The notes under the pieces are model-generated. The model was given only the letters and a program-made list of their open reading frames with translations, did no database searches and was not told the origin of the DNA. Source: JANQPX01 sp041398025 (GTDB taxonomy: Bacteria; Pseudomonadota; Alphaproteobacteria; Geminicoccales; Geminicoccaceae). Taken from it: a stretch of DNA of 64,000 nucleotides. Positions 8,985 through 17,274 of this stretch are shown piece after piece. Each line of letters begins with the position of its first letter. Position 1 is the stretch's first letter. Made by a program: the position numbers and the translations under genes. Location: the NCBI GenBank assembly GCA_041398025.1, contig JAWKVM010000025.1, positions 1 to 64,000 of the forward strand, read 5' to 3'.

Positions 8985-9720
8985 ACCCGCCAGCCCAAGA
9001 CCGAAGCCCAGCTCTCGGCACAATCGAGAAGCTCCTTGAAGCGCGCACCTTCCCGGTCTTGGTTCCGGCCTCGTACCGCGCCGTTGTACGCGCTTCCAGC
9101 GCCTTGACATGCCGGCGCGAGGTCGAGGTCGGAGCGACCCCAAAGATCAAGTCGAGGCCGTTCGCCCGGCAAAAGTCGATCACCTCGGGGCAGCAATAGT
9201 GGTGTCCCGGTCTGCAGGCGCGATGCGGCTGCAGGCGGGGCTGTCGGCCCGGATCAGGATCCTGGTGCGCAGCCAGTTCGACCGCATGGCGCGCAGCAAC
9301 CGGCGCGGACACGCGCGGATCTCCGTGCCCTTGGGCCGCTTGGCCGGACGCAGCATCGCGGTCACGATCCGGCCCTCGCCGTCGAACACCACGATCGGCT
9401 GGAAGCCATCATCATCGTGATGAGCCCAGCGGAGCTTCGGGCTCCGCCCTCAGAGGGAAAAGTCGCAGTTGCTGACCGCCATGAACGGCATCGAAGGTGT
9501 CGTCGACATCGAGCACGATCTGCCCCATACGCAACAGCGAACGGCGGTCTGGCAGATTCTCAAGGCGAGAGATCGTCGGCTGCGAGGCGAGGTGTCGGCC
9601 AGACGGCAACCGGTCCTGTGCCAGCTTGAACGCCGCATCGGCGCGCGGGCTCGAGGCGTCGTTGCCGTCCTCGTAGCCGGCGGCGATCGTCATCAGCCGA
9701 AACCGGACCATGTCTTTCGG
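8985..9720 (-). pseudogene. IS1380-family transposase remnant
   Basis: Read on the minus strand, three frames in succession carry IS1380 transposase segments: FRLMTIAAGYEDGNDA, SQPTISRLENLPD and DVDDTFDAVHGGQQLRLF (about 9715-9450); VVFDGEGRIVTAMLRPAKRP and RRLLRAMRSNWLRTRILIRAD (about 9395-9230); then CCPEVIDFCRANGLDLIFGVAP (about 9200-9120). There is an internal deletion between LLRMG and VLDVDDTF, at least two frameshifts, and loss of both ends. It abuts the 3' end of the nickel permease gene, so an insertion here once bordered the hydrogenase operon. Boundaries are approximate. Confidence 0.8.
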
Positions 9721-9721
9721 A

Positions 9722-10423
9722 TCAAAAGAAAATCGCGCTCTGCTGCAGGACATGGCCGCCGATCAGCATCGCGATGATGCCGATCGTGCCCTGGAAGGCG
9801 TGGTGGGTCCAGGTGAGCACGCGCGCAGACCAGGCGAGCGGCAGGGCGATCACCATCGAGAGCATCGCCATGCCGACCATCGAGCCGACGCCGAACAGCA
9901 GGACGTAGATCAGCCCGAGCCAGGGCGACGAGAAGGTCGCCGCGGTCAGGATGATCAGCGCCGCGGAGCCGGCGAGGCCGTGCAGCAGGCCGATGCCGAA
10001 GGTCTTGAGCGGCAGCCCGCGCCGATGGTCGTGATCATGCGGGCTGGCGTCATGCGGTCCGGTGTCGTGACGGTGGCTGTGGGCGTGCAGATGCAGCTCG
10101 CCGCCAGCATGCCGATGAGCATGCACGTGGATGCGGTCCCGGACCACGCGGTAGAGAACCTGGGCGCCGAGCAGGATCAGCATCACGCCGATGAGCGCCT
10201 CCAGCCAGGCGGAAACCGAGGCCGGCAGGGTGGTGTTGGTCAGGATCGCGAGGCCGGCGACCACGAACAGTGCGAGATTGTGCCCGAGCCCCCAGGTGAA
10301 GCCGTGGCGGACGATCCGGCGCACGCCGGTCTCCTTGGCGATCAGGGTCGAGACGGTGGCGAGATGGTCCGCTTCGATGGCGTGGCCGATGCCGACGAGA
10401 AAACCGAGCAGCAGGACGTCCAT
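9722..10423 (-). CDS. NiCoT/UreH-type nickel permease with His-rich loop
   Basis: A 233-aa membrane protein with about six helices. The first helix carries the nickel/cobalt permease signature His-X4-Asp-His (GIGHAIEADHLATV, residues 11-24), followed by GLGHNLALF. The central cytoplasmic loop (about 97-135) is packed with His residues. It is the last gene of the hydrogenase operon, and its start overlaps the hypB stop (ATGA), so its likely job is nickel supply for hydrogenase maturation. The stop codon falls within a few bases of the IS1380 remnant, so its last residues may have been altered by that insertion. Confidence 0.85.
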   Translation of the reverse strand: MDVLLLGFLVGIGHAIEADHLATVSTLIAKETGVRRIVRHGFTWGLGHNLALFVVAGLAILTNTTLPASVSAWLEALIGVMLILLGAQVLYRVVRDRIHVHAHRHAGGELHLHAHSHRHDTGPHDASPHDHDHRRGLPLKTFGIGLLHGLAGSAALIILTAATFSSPWLGLIYVLLFGVGSMVGMAMLSMVIALPLAWSARVLTWTHHAFQGTIGIIAMLIGGHVLQQSAIFF

Positions 10424-11319
10424 CAGGCGCGGCTTACGGAGGGCCGCTCGGACAGGGGCCGCTCGCCGATCTGCGCGCGCAGCCAGCCATACCAGCCGTC
10501 CAGGCCTTCGCCGGTGGTCGCCGACGTTCGAAAAATCTCGAGATCCGGGTTGACCTCGCGCGCATAGCCGATGCAGCGCTCGACGTCGAAGGCGAGATGG
10601 GGCAGAAGGTCGATCTTGTTCAGCAGCAGCACCGACGCCGCGCGCACCATATGCGGATATTTGATCGGCTTGTCCTCACCCTCGGTGATCGAGAGGATCG
10701 CGACCTTGGCGCGCTCGCCGAGATCGAACATCGAGGGGCAGACCATGTTGCCGACATTCTCGATCATCACGACGGACCCCGTCGACGGTCGAAGCATCTC
10801 CAGACCGCGGGCGATCATGTCGGCTTCGAGATGGCAGCCGGCACCGGTGTTGATCTGCACGGCCTTGACGCCGGTCGCCTGGATGCGCTCGGCGTCGTGC
10901 AGCGTTTCCTGATCGCCCTCGATCACGCCGATCTCCATCTCGGCGCCGAGATCGCGGATGGTGCGTTCCAGAAGCGTGGTCTTGCCGGCGCCCGGAGAGC
11001 TCACGAGGTTGAGGGCGGTGATGCCGCGATCCGAAAACCAGCGGCGATTGTCGCCCGCCAGACGGTCGTTCTTGGCGAGCACGGCCTGGCCGAGCTCGAT
11101 CGACACCCGGTCCGCATGCATGTGCTCATGCGGGTGGTGGTGACCGCCGTGATCATGATGGTGATGGCCATGATCGTGGTCGTGGTGATGGTGGTCATGG
11201 TGATCGTGACCACGGTCGCCATGCCCGTGCCCGTGCTCGCCCCGTCCGTGACCGTGTCCCGTGCCGAGCCCGGTCACTGTCACCTGATTGCCTTCGGAAC
11301 ACCCGCAATGACCGCACAT
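10423..11319 (-). CDS. hypB: Hydrogenase nickel-incorporation GTPase HypB
   Basis: A 298-aa HypB. It starts MCGHCGC, the high-affinity nickel motif, then has a very long His/Asp/Gly tract (about residues 22-65), typical of nickel-storing HypB. The GTPase domain has the P-loop SSPGAGKTTLLE (about 107-118), VIEGDQ, the metal-site CHLEADM and the base-recognition NKIDLL. I start at the ATG at 11319, which overlaps the hypA stop by ATGA. It delivers Ni to the hydrogenase large subunit together with HypA. Confidence 0.97.
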   Translation of the reverse strand: MCGHCGCSEGNQVTVTGLGTGHGHGRGEHGHGHGDRGHDHHDHHHHDHDHGHHHHDHGGHHHPHEHMHADRVSIELGQAVLAKNDRLAGDNRRWFSDRGITALNLVSSPGAGKTTLLERTIRDLGAEMEIGVIEGDQETLHDAERIQATGVKAVQINTGAGCHLEADMIARGLEMLRPSTGSVVMIENVGNMVCPSMFDLGERAKVAILSITEGEDKPIKYPHMVRAASVLLLNKIDLLPHLAFDVERCIGYAREVNPDLEIFRTSATTGEGLDGWYGWLRAQIGERPLSERPSVSRA

Positions 11320-11657
11320 CACGCCACCTCCAGTTCCATCTCGCGAATCAACATGTCCTCGCCCGCGATGCATTCCGGACCGCGGGCACCGCAGGCCGGG
11401 CACGGCGTCACCAACGTGGGAAAATCGAACTCTTCACCGCATGAACGGCAGCGGCCGCGGCCGTCGATCCGGTTGATGCGGAGCTCGGCGCCGTCGAGCA
11501 CGGTTCCCTGGCTGCACACGTCGAAGCAAAACGCGATCGCATCCGGCATGATCGCCGACAGCCTGCCGATGTCCAGGGTGACGCGCCTGACCCGGCGGTC
11601 GCCGGCGCGCTCGCTGACGATGGCGACGATGTTGCGGGTGATGCCGAGCTCGTGCAT
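11319..11657 (-). CDS. hypA: Hydrogenase nickel metallochaperone HypA
   Basis: A 112-aa HypA of normal length. The N-terminal MHELGI gives the nickel-binding His2. A zinc-ribbon with two CxxC pairs (CRSCG about residues 73-77 and CPACG about 89-93) follows. It lies 9 bp after hypE and overlaps hypB by ATGA, so production is coupled to its partner HypB. Confidence 0.96.
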   Translation of the reverse strand: MHELGITRNIVAIVSERAGDRRVRRVTLDIGRLSAIMPDAIAFCFDVCSQGTVLDGAELRINRIDGRGRCRSCGEEFDFPTLVTPCPACGARGPECIAGEDMLIREMELEVA

Positions 11658-11666
11658 GGCGCGGCC

Positions 11667-12731
11667 TCAGCAGATCCTGGGGAGCTGATCGCCGACCAGC
11701 ATGTCGACCACACGCTGGCCGCCGAAGCCGGTCTGCATGATCACCGTCGCCACCGGCTTTTCGCGGACCGCACCGATGATCGCCGTGCGCGCGCCGAGCG
11801 GATGGGAACGCATGGCGTTCACCACGGACTCGGCGGCGTCGCCGGGGACGACCGCGACCAGCTTGCCCTCGTTTGCGAGATAGAGCGGATCGAGTCCGAG
11901 GATCTCGCAAAAGCCCTTGACCTCGGCGCGCATCGGGATCGCGGTTTCCTCGACCATGATGCCGACGCCGGAATGCTGGGCGATCTCGTTCAGCACCGTG
12001 GCGACGCCGCCGCGGGTGGCATCGCGCATGCAGCGGATGCCGGGACAGGCGGCAAGCATCGCCTCGATCAGCCCGTGCAGCGAGGCGCAGTCGCTTTCGA
12101 TCGGCGTGGTGAGCGCCATGTCGCCCCGCGCGTTCAGGATGGCGGCGCCATGGTCGCCGAGCAGGCCGTTGACCAGGACGACATCGCCCGGCCGCGCGCG
12201 CTCGGCGCCGAGGGTCACGCCCGCGCGGATCACGCCGACGCCTGACGTGTTGATGAAGAGCTTGTCGGCAGCGCCCTTGTGCACGACCTTGGTGTCGCCG
12301 GTGACGATCGCGACACCGGCGCGCTCCGCCTCGGCACGCATCGTGCCGGCGATGGCGCGCAGCTCCTCGGTCGAAAAGCCCTCTTCGATGATGAAGCCGC
12401 AGGAGAGATAGAGCGGGACGGCACCGCCGACTGCGAGGTCGTTGACCGTGCCGCAGACCGCGAGCTTGCCGATATCGCCGCCCGGAAAGACCAGCGGGTC
12501 GACCACGTAGGAATCGGTGGTGAAGGCGAGCCGGTCGCCGAACTGGGCGAGAGACGCGAGATCGATGCGCGCCTGATCCTCGAGCGGCGCCAGGGTCGGG
12601 TTGGCGAAAGCCGTGACGAACACGTCGTCGATCAGATCGCGCATCGCCTTGCCGCCGCTGCCATGGGCGAGCGTGACCTTGGGCAGGCTGACCTTGCCGC
12701 TTCGCTGGCGAATGGCGGCCCCGGCGCTCAT
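11667..12731 (-). CDS. hypE: Carbamoyl dehydratase HypE
   Basis: A 354-aa HypE of the PurM-like fold. It has the early LAHGSGGKAMRDLI, TDSYVVDPLVFPGGDIG, GDTKVVHKG and RDATRGGVATVLNEIA segments. It ends in PRIC, the C-terminal Cys that receives carbamate from HypF and is dehydrated to thiocyanate for the active-site CN ligands. Start chosen at 12731, overlapping the hypD stop by ATGA. Confidence 0.96.
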   Translation of the reverse strand: MSAGAAIRQRSGKVSLPKVTLAHGSGGKAMRDLIDDVFVTAFANPTLAPLEDQARIDLASLAQFGDRLAFTTDSYVVDPLVFPGGDIGKLAVCGTVNDLAVGGAVPLYLSCGFIIEEGFSTEELRAIAGTMRAEAERAGVAIVTGDTKVVHKGAADKLFINTSGVGVIRAGVTLGAERARPGDVVLVNGLLGDHGAAILNARGDMALTTPIESDCASLHGLIEAMLAACPGIRCMRDATRGGVATVLNEIAQHSGVGIMVEETAIPMRAEVKGFCEILGLDPLYLANEGKLVAVVPGDAAESVVNAMRSHPLGARTAIIGAVREKPVATVIMQTGFGGQRVVDMLVGDQLPRIC

Positions 12732-13885
12732 CGGGCGAGCGTCTCCGCGTCGCTCTTGGCGGCAGCGGTCAGAAGGTCGAGATCGCCGAACTGGTAATAG
12801 GCGGCGCAGGCGCCCTCCGAGGACACCATGAGCGCGCCGAGCGGGGTTTCGGGCGTGCAGCCGGCACCGAACATCTTGCACTCCCAGGGCTTGATCACCC
12901 CCTTCAGCACCTCGCCGCACTGGCAGGACTTCGGGTCGGCGATCTTGAGCGCCGGTATCGGGAACTTTCGTTCGGCATCGAAACGGGCATAGGCGTCCCG
13001 GATGCGCACGCCGGAATGGTCGATCGAGCCGAGGCCGCGCCACTCGAAGAATTCCCGAAGCTCGTAGATCCTGGCGACCGCGGCCAGCGCCTGGGCATTG
13101 CCGTTTTCCGGCACGATCCGGCTATATTGGTTCTCGATCTCGTGCCGGCCTTCGGCGATCTGCTTCAGCACCATCCAGACGGTGTGCAGGATGTCCAGAG
13201 GCTCGAAGCCGGCGATCACCAGCGGTTTCTCGTAGTGCTCGGCGATGAAGCGGTAGGGGCTGGTGCCGATGACCATGCTGACATGGCCGGGGCCGATGAA
13301 TCCATCCAGGCGGAGATCGGGGCTGTCCAGAATGGCTTTGATGGTCGGTATGATCGTGATGTGATTGCAGAAGACCGAGAAATTATCGATGCGTTCGATC
13401 TCCGCCTGGAGGATCGTCAGCGCAGAACTGGGCATGGTGGTCTCGAAGCCGAGACCGAAAAAGACCACCTCGCGATCTGGATGTTTTCGCGCGAGGTCGA
13501 GGGCGTCGAGCGGCGAATAGACCATGCGCACGTCGGCGCCGTCGGCCTTCGCCTGCATCAGGCTCTTCTTCGAGCCGGGCACGCGCATGGCATCGCCAAA
13601 GGTGGTGAAGATGACGCCCGGCTGCTCGGCGAGCGCCACGCAGTCGTCGACCCGGCCCATGGGCAGCACGCAGACCGGGCAGCCCGGGCCGTGCACCAGC
13701 TCGATCGCATCGGGCAGCATGGTTTCGAGGCCGTAGCGGAAGATCGAATGGGTATGCCCGCCGCAGACCTCCATGAGCTGCAGCGGCCGCTCCTTGGTGG
13801 CCCCGATCTCGCCGACCAGGCGCTCGATTTCCTTCAGCAGCACGCGCGCCTTCTCGGGATCGCGGAACTCGTCGACATATTTCAT
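12728..13885 (-). CDS. hypD: Hydrogenase Fe-ligand assembly protein HypD
   Basis: A 385-aa HypD. Family motifs are present: MEVCGGHTHSIFRYG (about 38-52), HGPGCPVCVLP (about 64-74), GFETT, and the C-terminal cysteine cluster CQCGEVLKG / PWECKMFGAGCTPE that holds the [4Fe-4S]. HypD with HypC builds the Fe(CN)2CO unit. I start at MKYVDEF (13885), four bases into the upstream SIS-domain gene. Confidence 0.96.
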   Translation of the reverse strand: MKYVDEFRDPEKARVLLKEIERLVGEIGATKERPLQLMEVCGGHTHSIFRYGLETMLPDAIELVHGPGCPVCVLPMGRVDDCVALAEQPGVIFTTFGDAMRVPGSKKSLMQAKADGADVRMVYSPLDALDLARKHPDREVVFFGLGFETTMPSSALTILQAEIERIDNFSVFCNHITIIPTIKAILDSPDLRLDGFIGPGHVSMVIGTSPYRFIAEHYEKPLVIAGFEPLDILHTVWMVLKQIAEGRHEIENQYSRIVPENGNAQALAAVARIYELREFFEWRGLGSIDHSGVRIRDAYARFDAERKFPIPALKIADPKSCQCGEVLKGVIKPWECKMFGAGCTPETPLGALMVSSEGACAAYYQFGDLDLLTAAAKSDAETLAR

Positions 13886-14580
13886 GCGCTTTTCCCTAAA
13901 GGCTCTGTGCCCGCCGAGCCGCGATCGTCGGCGAGCAGGGTGTGCACGAGATCCCAGAGGATGTGGTAGATCGCGACGTGGCATTCCTGGATGCGGTGGA
14001 TGCTGTCGTCCTCGACCACCAGGTAGTGATCGATGGTGTTCGAACGTTTGGCCTTGCCGCCGTCCTGGCCGACCAGCACCATGGTGACCAGGCCCATCTC
14101 CTTGGCCTTGTCGAAGGCGAGCAGCAGGTTTTCCGAATTGCCGCTGGTGGAAAAGCCGATCAGGCCGTCGCCGGCGGTCGCCTGGGCGATGATCTGGCGG
14201 CGGAAGATCTGGGCGAAGCCGACGTCGTTGCCGAGCGCGGTGATCATGGTGATGTCGGTGGTGAGATTGACCGCCGGGAGGGCGGGGCGGCCGGCGGTGA
14301 CCGGGTGGATGAACTCGACCGCGAAATGGGCGGCGTCGCAGGCGGAGCCGCCATTGCCCATGCAGAACATGCGGCCCTTTCGCCGGTAGACCGCGGCGAT
14401 CGCCTTGGCGGTCTCGACCACCTCGCCGCCATGGTCGGCGAAGAAGCGCTCGAGCACGGCGCGGTTGTGGTTCGCTTTCTGACGCACGGATTCGAGCAGC
14501 GCCGCATCGACGTCGTGCGTGTTCGGACGCTCGCCGTGCAGGAACGGATAGAGGCCCTTCAGATGCTCGTCGCCGCCCAT
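13882..14580 (-). CDS. SIS-domain sugar-phosphate isomerase-like protein (GmhA-like)
   Basis: A 232-aa SIS-domain protein close to phosphoheptose isomerase GmhA (GNGGSACDAAHFAVEF about residues 75-90; GFSTSGNSENLL about 142-153). Such a gene is a recurrent resident of group 1h (formerly group 5) hydrogenase operons, and its role there is not established. Here it lies between hypC and hypD with overlaps, so it is part of the maturation set rather than of LPS synthesis. The N-terminal about 40 residues differ from housekeeping GmhA. Confidence 0.85.
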   Translation of the reverse strand: MGGDEHLKGLYPFLHGERPNTHDVDAALLESVRQKANHNRAVLERFFADHGGEVVETAKAIAAVYRRKGRMFCMGNGGSACDAAHFAVEFIHPVTAGRPALPAVNLTTDITMITALGNDVGFAQIFRRQIIAQATAGDGLIGFSTSGNSENLLLAFDKAKEMGLVTMVLVGQDGGKAKRSNTIDHYLVVEDDSIHRIQECHVAIYHILWDLVHTLLADDRGSAGTEPLGKSA

Positions 14581-14590
14581 CGCCGGCCCC

Positions 14591-14872
14591 TCACGCCCTG
14601 CCCGATGCCTGCATCGCGGCCAGCTCCTCCTGGACCTCGCCGAGCTCGGTCAGGATCGCGAGGGTCGCTTCCGCCTCGGCCTCGTCGATCCGGCTCATGG
14701 CGAAGCCGACATGAACGAGGACCCAGTCACCGATGCAGCTCTCCAGCGGATGCTCCTCGTCGACCACGCAGATCATGTTGATCTCGCGGCGAACGCCGCT
14801 GACGTCGACCAGGGCGAGCTTCCTTTCGACGTCGGTGATCTCGACGATCTGACCGGGTATGCCGAGGCACAT
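14591..14872 (-). CDS. hypC: Hydrogenase maturation chaperone HypC
   Basis: A 93-aa HypC/HupF protein beginning MCLGIPGQI, with the essential Cys2 after Met removal. It also has the GDWVLVHVGFAMSRID motif (about residues 48-63). It shuttles the Fe(CN)2CO group from HypD to the apo-large subunit. It sits between hypF and the SIS-domain gene. Confidence 0.96.
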   Translation of the reverse strand: MCLGIPGQIVEITDVERKLALVDVSGVRREINMICVVDEEHPLESCIGDWVLVHVGFAMSRIDEAEAEATLAILTELGEVQEELAAMQASGRA

Positions 14873-14889
14873 CTTCTCGACCTTTCCTT

Positions 14890-17274
14890 CTAGCGTTCCA
14901 GCAGTCGGGCGGCGGCGATCGCCGCCTGGCCGAGGGCGAGGCCGCCGTCATTCGCCGGCACGCGCGACTGCGTCAGGATGTCGATGTCCAGCGGGGCGAG
15001 GCGCGCGAGGCACTGCTCCAGCAGGATGCGATTTTGGAACACGCCGCCCGAAAGCGCCACGCGCCCAATTGTCCTGCCGTCCGGGCGCTGGATCAGCTTC
15101 GCCACCATGCCGGCGATCGCCTTGGCGAGGCCGCGGTGGAAACGGGCGGCGATCACGCCGGGCGGCGTCTTCAGGATGAGGTCGCCGAGCAGCGCCTCCC
15201 ACATGCCGAGCGGCTCGATATAGGGCATGCCCCGGCCGCCGAGATTGGGGATGGCGAAGGGATAGGCGAGCAGCTCGTCCTCCGTCTCGAGCGCGTCCCG
15301 ATCGACGATCGCCTCCAGCGCCATCGCCGCCTGGCCCTCGAAGGCGACACGCTCGAAACAGAGGCCGAGGGCGGCGGCGACCGCGTCGAACAGACGGCCG
15401 GCCGAGCTTGCGAGCGGGCTGTTCAGGTTCTTCGAGAGCATGGCGTCCAGGGTCGCGCGCGGCTTGGCGTCGAGCTTCTGGAACAGGTCCAGCTCGGAGA
15501 AATTCATGGCGAAGCGCGGCCACCCCATCTCGGCCATGAGATGGGCGTAGAGATTGCGCCAGGGTTCTTGCGACGCCCGGTCGCCGCCGGGCATGGCGAC
15601 CGGCTTGAAGCAGCCGAGACGCTCGAAACCCTGGTAGTCCGCGAGCAGGAATTCCCCGCCCCAGATGGTGCCGTCGGCGCCGAGACCGAGCCCGTCCAGA
15701 GCGACGCCGAGGACAGGCTCGGTGTCGCGCGGCAGGCCGTTCTCCGCCATGCAGCTCGCGATATGGGCGTGATGATGCTGGATCTGCAGCGCAGGCAGCC
15801 CGCCGTCTTCGGCACGCTGCTGGCCGAGTTTCGTCGCAAAATATTCGGGATGCAGATCGACCGCGATCGCCTCCGGGCGATGGTCGAACAGGGCTGCGAG
15901 CACATGCATCTGGTGCCGGCAGTCGGCCTGCGTTCGCGCCTCCTCCAGATCGCCCTGATGCGGAGACAGGATCGCCTGGCCGTCCTTGAGGAGGCAGAAG
16001 ACCGCCTTCAGCTCGCCGCCCATGGCGAGCAGGTCGGGTGCCCGCTCGAAGCCTGCCGGCAGCGGCATGGGCTCCGGCGCGAAGCCGCGGGCGCGGCGGA
16101 TGGTGCGCGGTGCGCCCGCCATGACCCGAACCACGGAATCGTCGACCCGGTTGACGATCTCGCGGTCGTGCAGAAGGACGTAGTCGGCGATGCCGGCGAG
16201 GCGCTCCAGGGCATCGGCGTCGGTGATGCATTGCGGCTCATCGGCGCGATTGCCGCTGGTCATCACGGCCGGCCGGTCGAGGCGGCGGAAGATCAGATGA
16301 TGGAGCGGCGTGTAGGGCAGCATGATGCCAAGGGTCGCCATGCCGGGCGCGATCTCCTCCGGCAGGGGCCGCTCGCCGGGCTCGAGCAGCACGATCGGCG
16401 CTGCGGCATCGCCGAGCAGCCGCGCTTCGTCTGGCGATACTCTGACAAAGCGCCGCGCGACCTCCAGATCCCGGACCATCAGGGCGAACGGCTTGGCGTC
16501 CCGCTTCTTGCGTTCGCGCAGGCGGGCGACCGCGTCGCCGTTGGTGGCATCGCAGGCGAGGTGGAAACCGCCGAGCCCCTTGATCGCGACGATCTCGCCC
16601 TTCTGGATCAGGGAGGCGACGGCGTCCACCGCGTCCAGCATGGAATGCGCGCTGACGTCCATCGCCCGCCCATCCATGCGCCGAAGCTCGACCTTCGGGC
16701 CGCAGGCGTGGCAGGCATTGGGCTGGGCATGGAAGCGGCGATCGGCAGGGTTTTCGTATTCCGCAGCGCAGTCGGCGCACATGGCGAAGGACGCCATGCT
16801 GGTCTCGGCGCGGTCATAGGGCATGGCGCGGAGGATCGAGAAACGCGGGCCGCAATGGGTGCAGTTGGTGAAGGGATAGCGGTAGCGCCGGTCGAACGGG
16901 TCGAGCACGTCGCCGAGGCAAGCGGCGCAGATCGCGGCGTCCGGCAAGGCGAAGGTATGCACCTCCCCCGCCCCGCTCGCCACGATCCTGAGATCGCCGA
17001 AGCCGGAGGTCGCGGCGCTGGCCTGCTGCTCGATGGCATCGATGCGGGCGAGCGGCGGGGCCTCCTGCTCGATGCGGCGGATCAGACGATCGAGGGCGTC
17101 GCGATCACCCTCCAGGTCAAGGCGCACGCCCCGCGTGTCATTGCCGATCTCGCCCTTGAGGCCGAGGGCTTCGGCCAGCCGCCAGAGCGTGGGGCGAAAG
17201 CCGACGCCCTGCACCAGGCCGCGAATCCGAATGGTGCGGGCTTCCACGAGCACGGCTTCGTTTTCGGCCCTCAT
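14890..17274 (-). CDS. hypF: Carbamoyltransferase HypF
   Basis: A 794-aa full-length HypF. Domains in order: acylphosphatase-like (RIRGLVQGVGFRPTLW, about 15-30); two zinc-finger pairs (CAACLGD / CTHCGPRFS and CADCAAEY / CHACGP, about 115-210); a YrdC-like nucleotide domain; and the C-terminal Kae1-like domain with HHHAHIASCM. It makes thiocarbamate on HypE. I start at MRAENEA (17274), which overlaps the NHL gene stop by ATGA; the frame is open further upstream without homology. Confidence 0.96.
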   Translation of the reverse strand: MRAENEAVLVEARTIRIRGLVQGVGFRPTLWRLAEALGLKGEIGNDTRGVRLDLEGDRDALDRLIRRIEQEAPPLARIDAIEQQASAATSGFGDLRIVASGAGEVHTFALPDAAICAACLGDVLDPFDRRYRYPFTNCTHCGPRFSILRAMPYDRAETSMASFAMCADCAAEYENPADRRFHAQPNACHACGPKVELRRMDGRAMDVSAHSMLDAVDAVASLIQKGEIVAIKGLGGFHLACDATNGDAVARLRERKKRDAKPFALMVRDLEVARRFVRVSPDEARLLGDAAAPIVLLEPGERPLPEEIAPGMATLGIMLPYTPLHHLIFRRLDRPAVMTSGNRADEPQCITDADALERLAGIADYVLLHDREIVNRVDDSVVRVMAGAPRTIRRARGFAPEPMPLPAGFERAPDLLAMGGELKAVFCLLKDGQAILSPHQGDLEEARTQADCRHQMHVLAALFDHRPEAIAVDLHPEYFATKLGQQRAEDGGLPALQIQHHHAHIASCMAENGLPRDTEPVLGVALDGLGLGADGTIWGGEFLLADYQGFERLGCFKPVAMPGGDRASQEPWRNLYAHLMAEMGWPRFAMNFSELDLFQKLDAKPRATLDAMLSKNLNSPLASSAGRLFDAVAAALGLCFERVAFEGQAAMALEAIVDRDALETEDELLAYPFAIPNLGGRGMPYIEPLGMWEALLGDLILKTPPGVIAARFHRGLAKAIAGMVAKLIQRPDGRTIGRVALSGGVFQNRILLEQCLARLAPLDIDILTQSRVPANDGGLALGQAAIAAARLLER

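Noticed and set aside
7813..9312. Upstream extension of the dioxygenase reading frame to 9312
   Set aside because: The extra about 500 codons run antisense to the LysR gene and through the IS1380 remnant; similarity to dioxygenases begins only at 7812.
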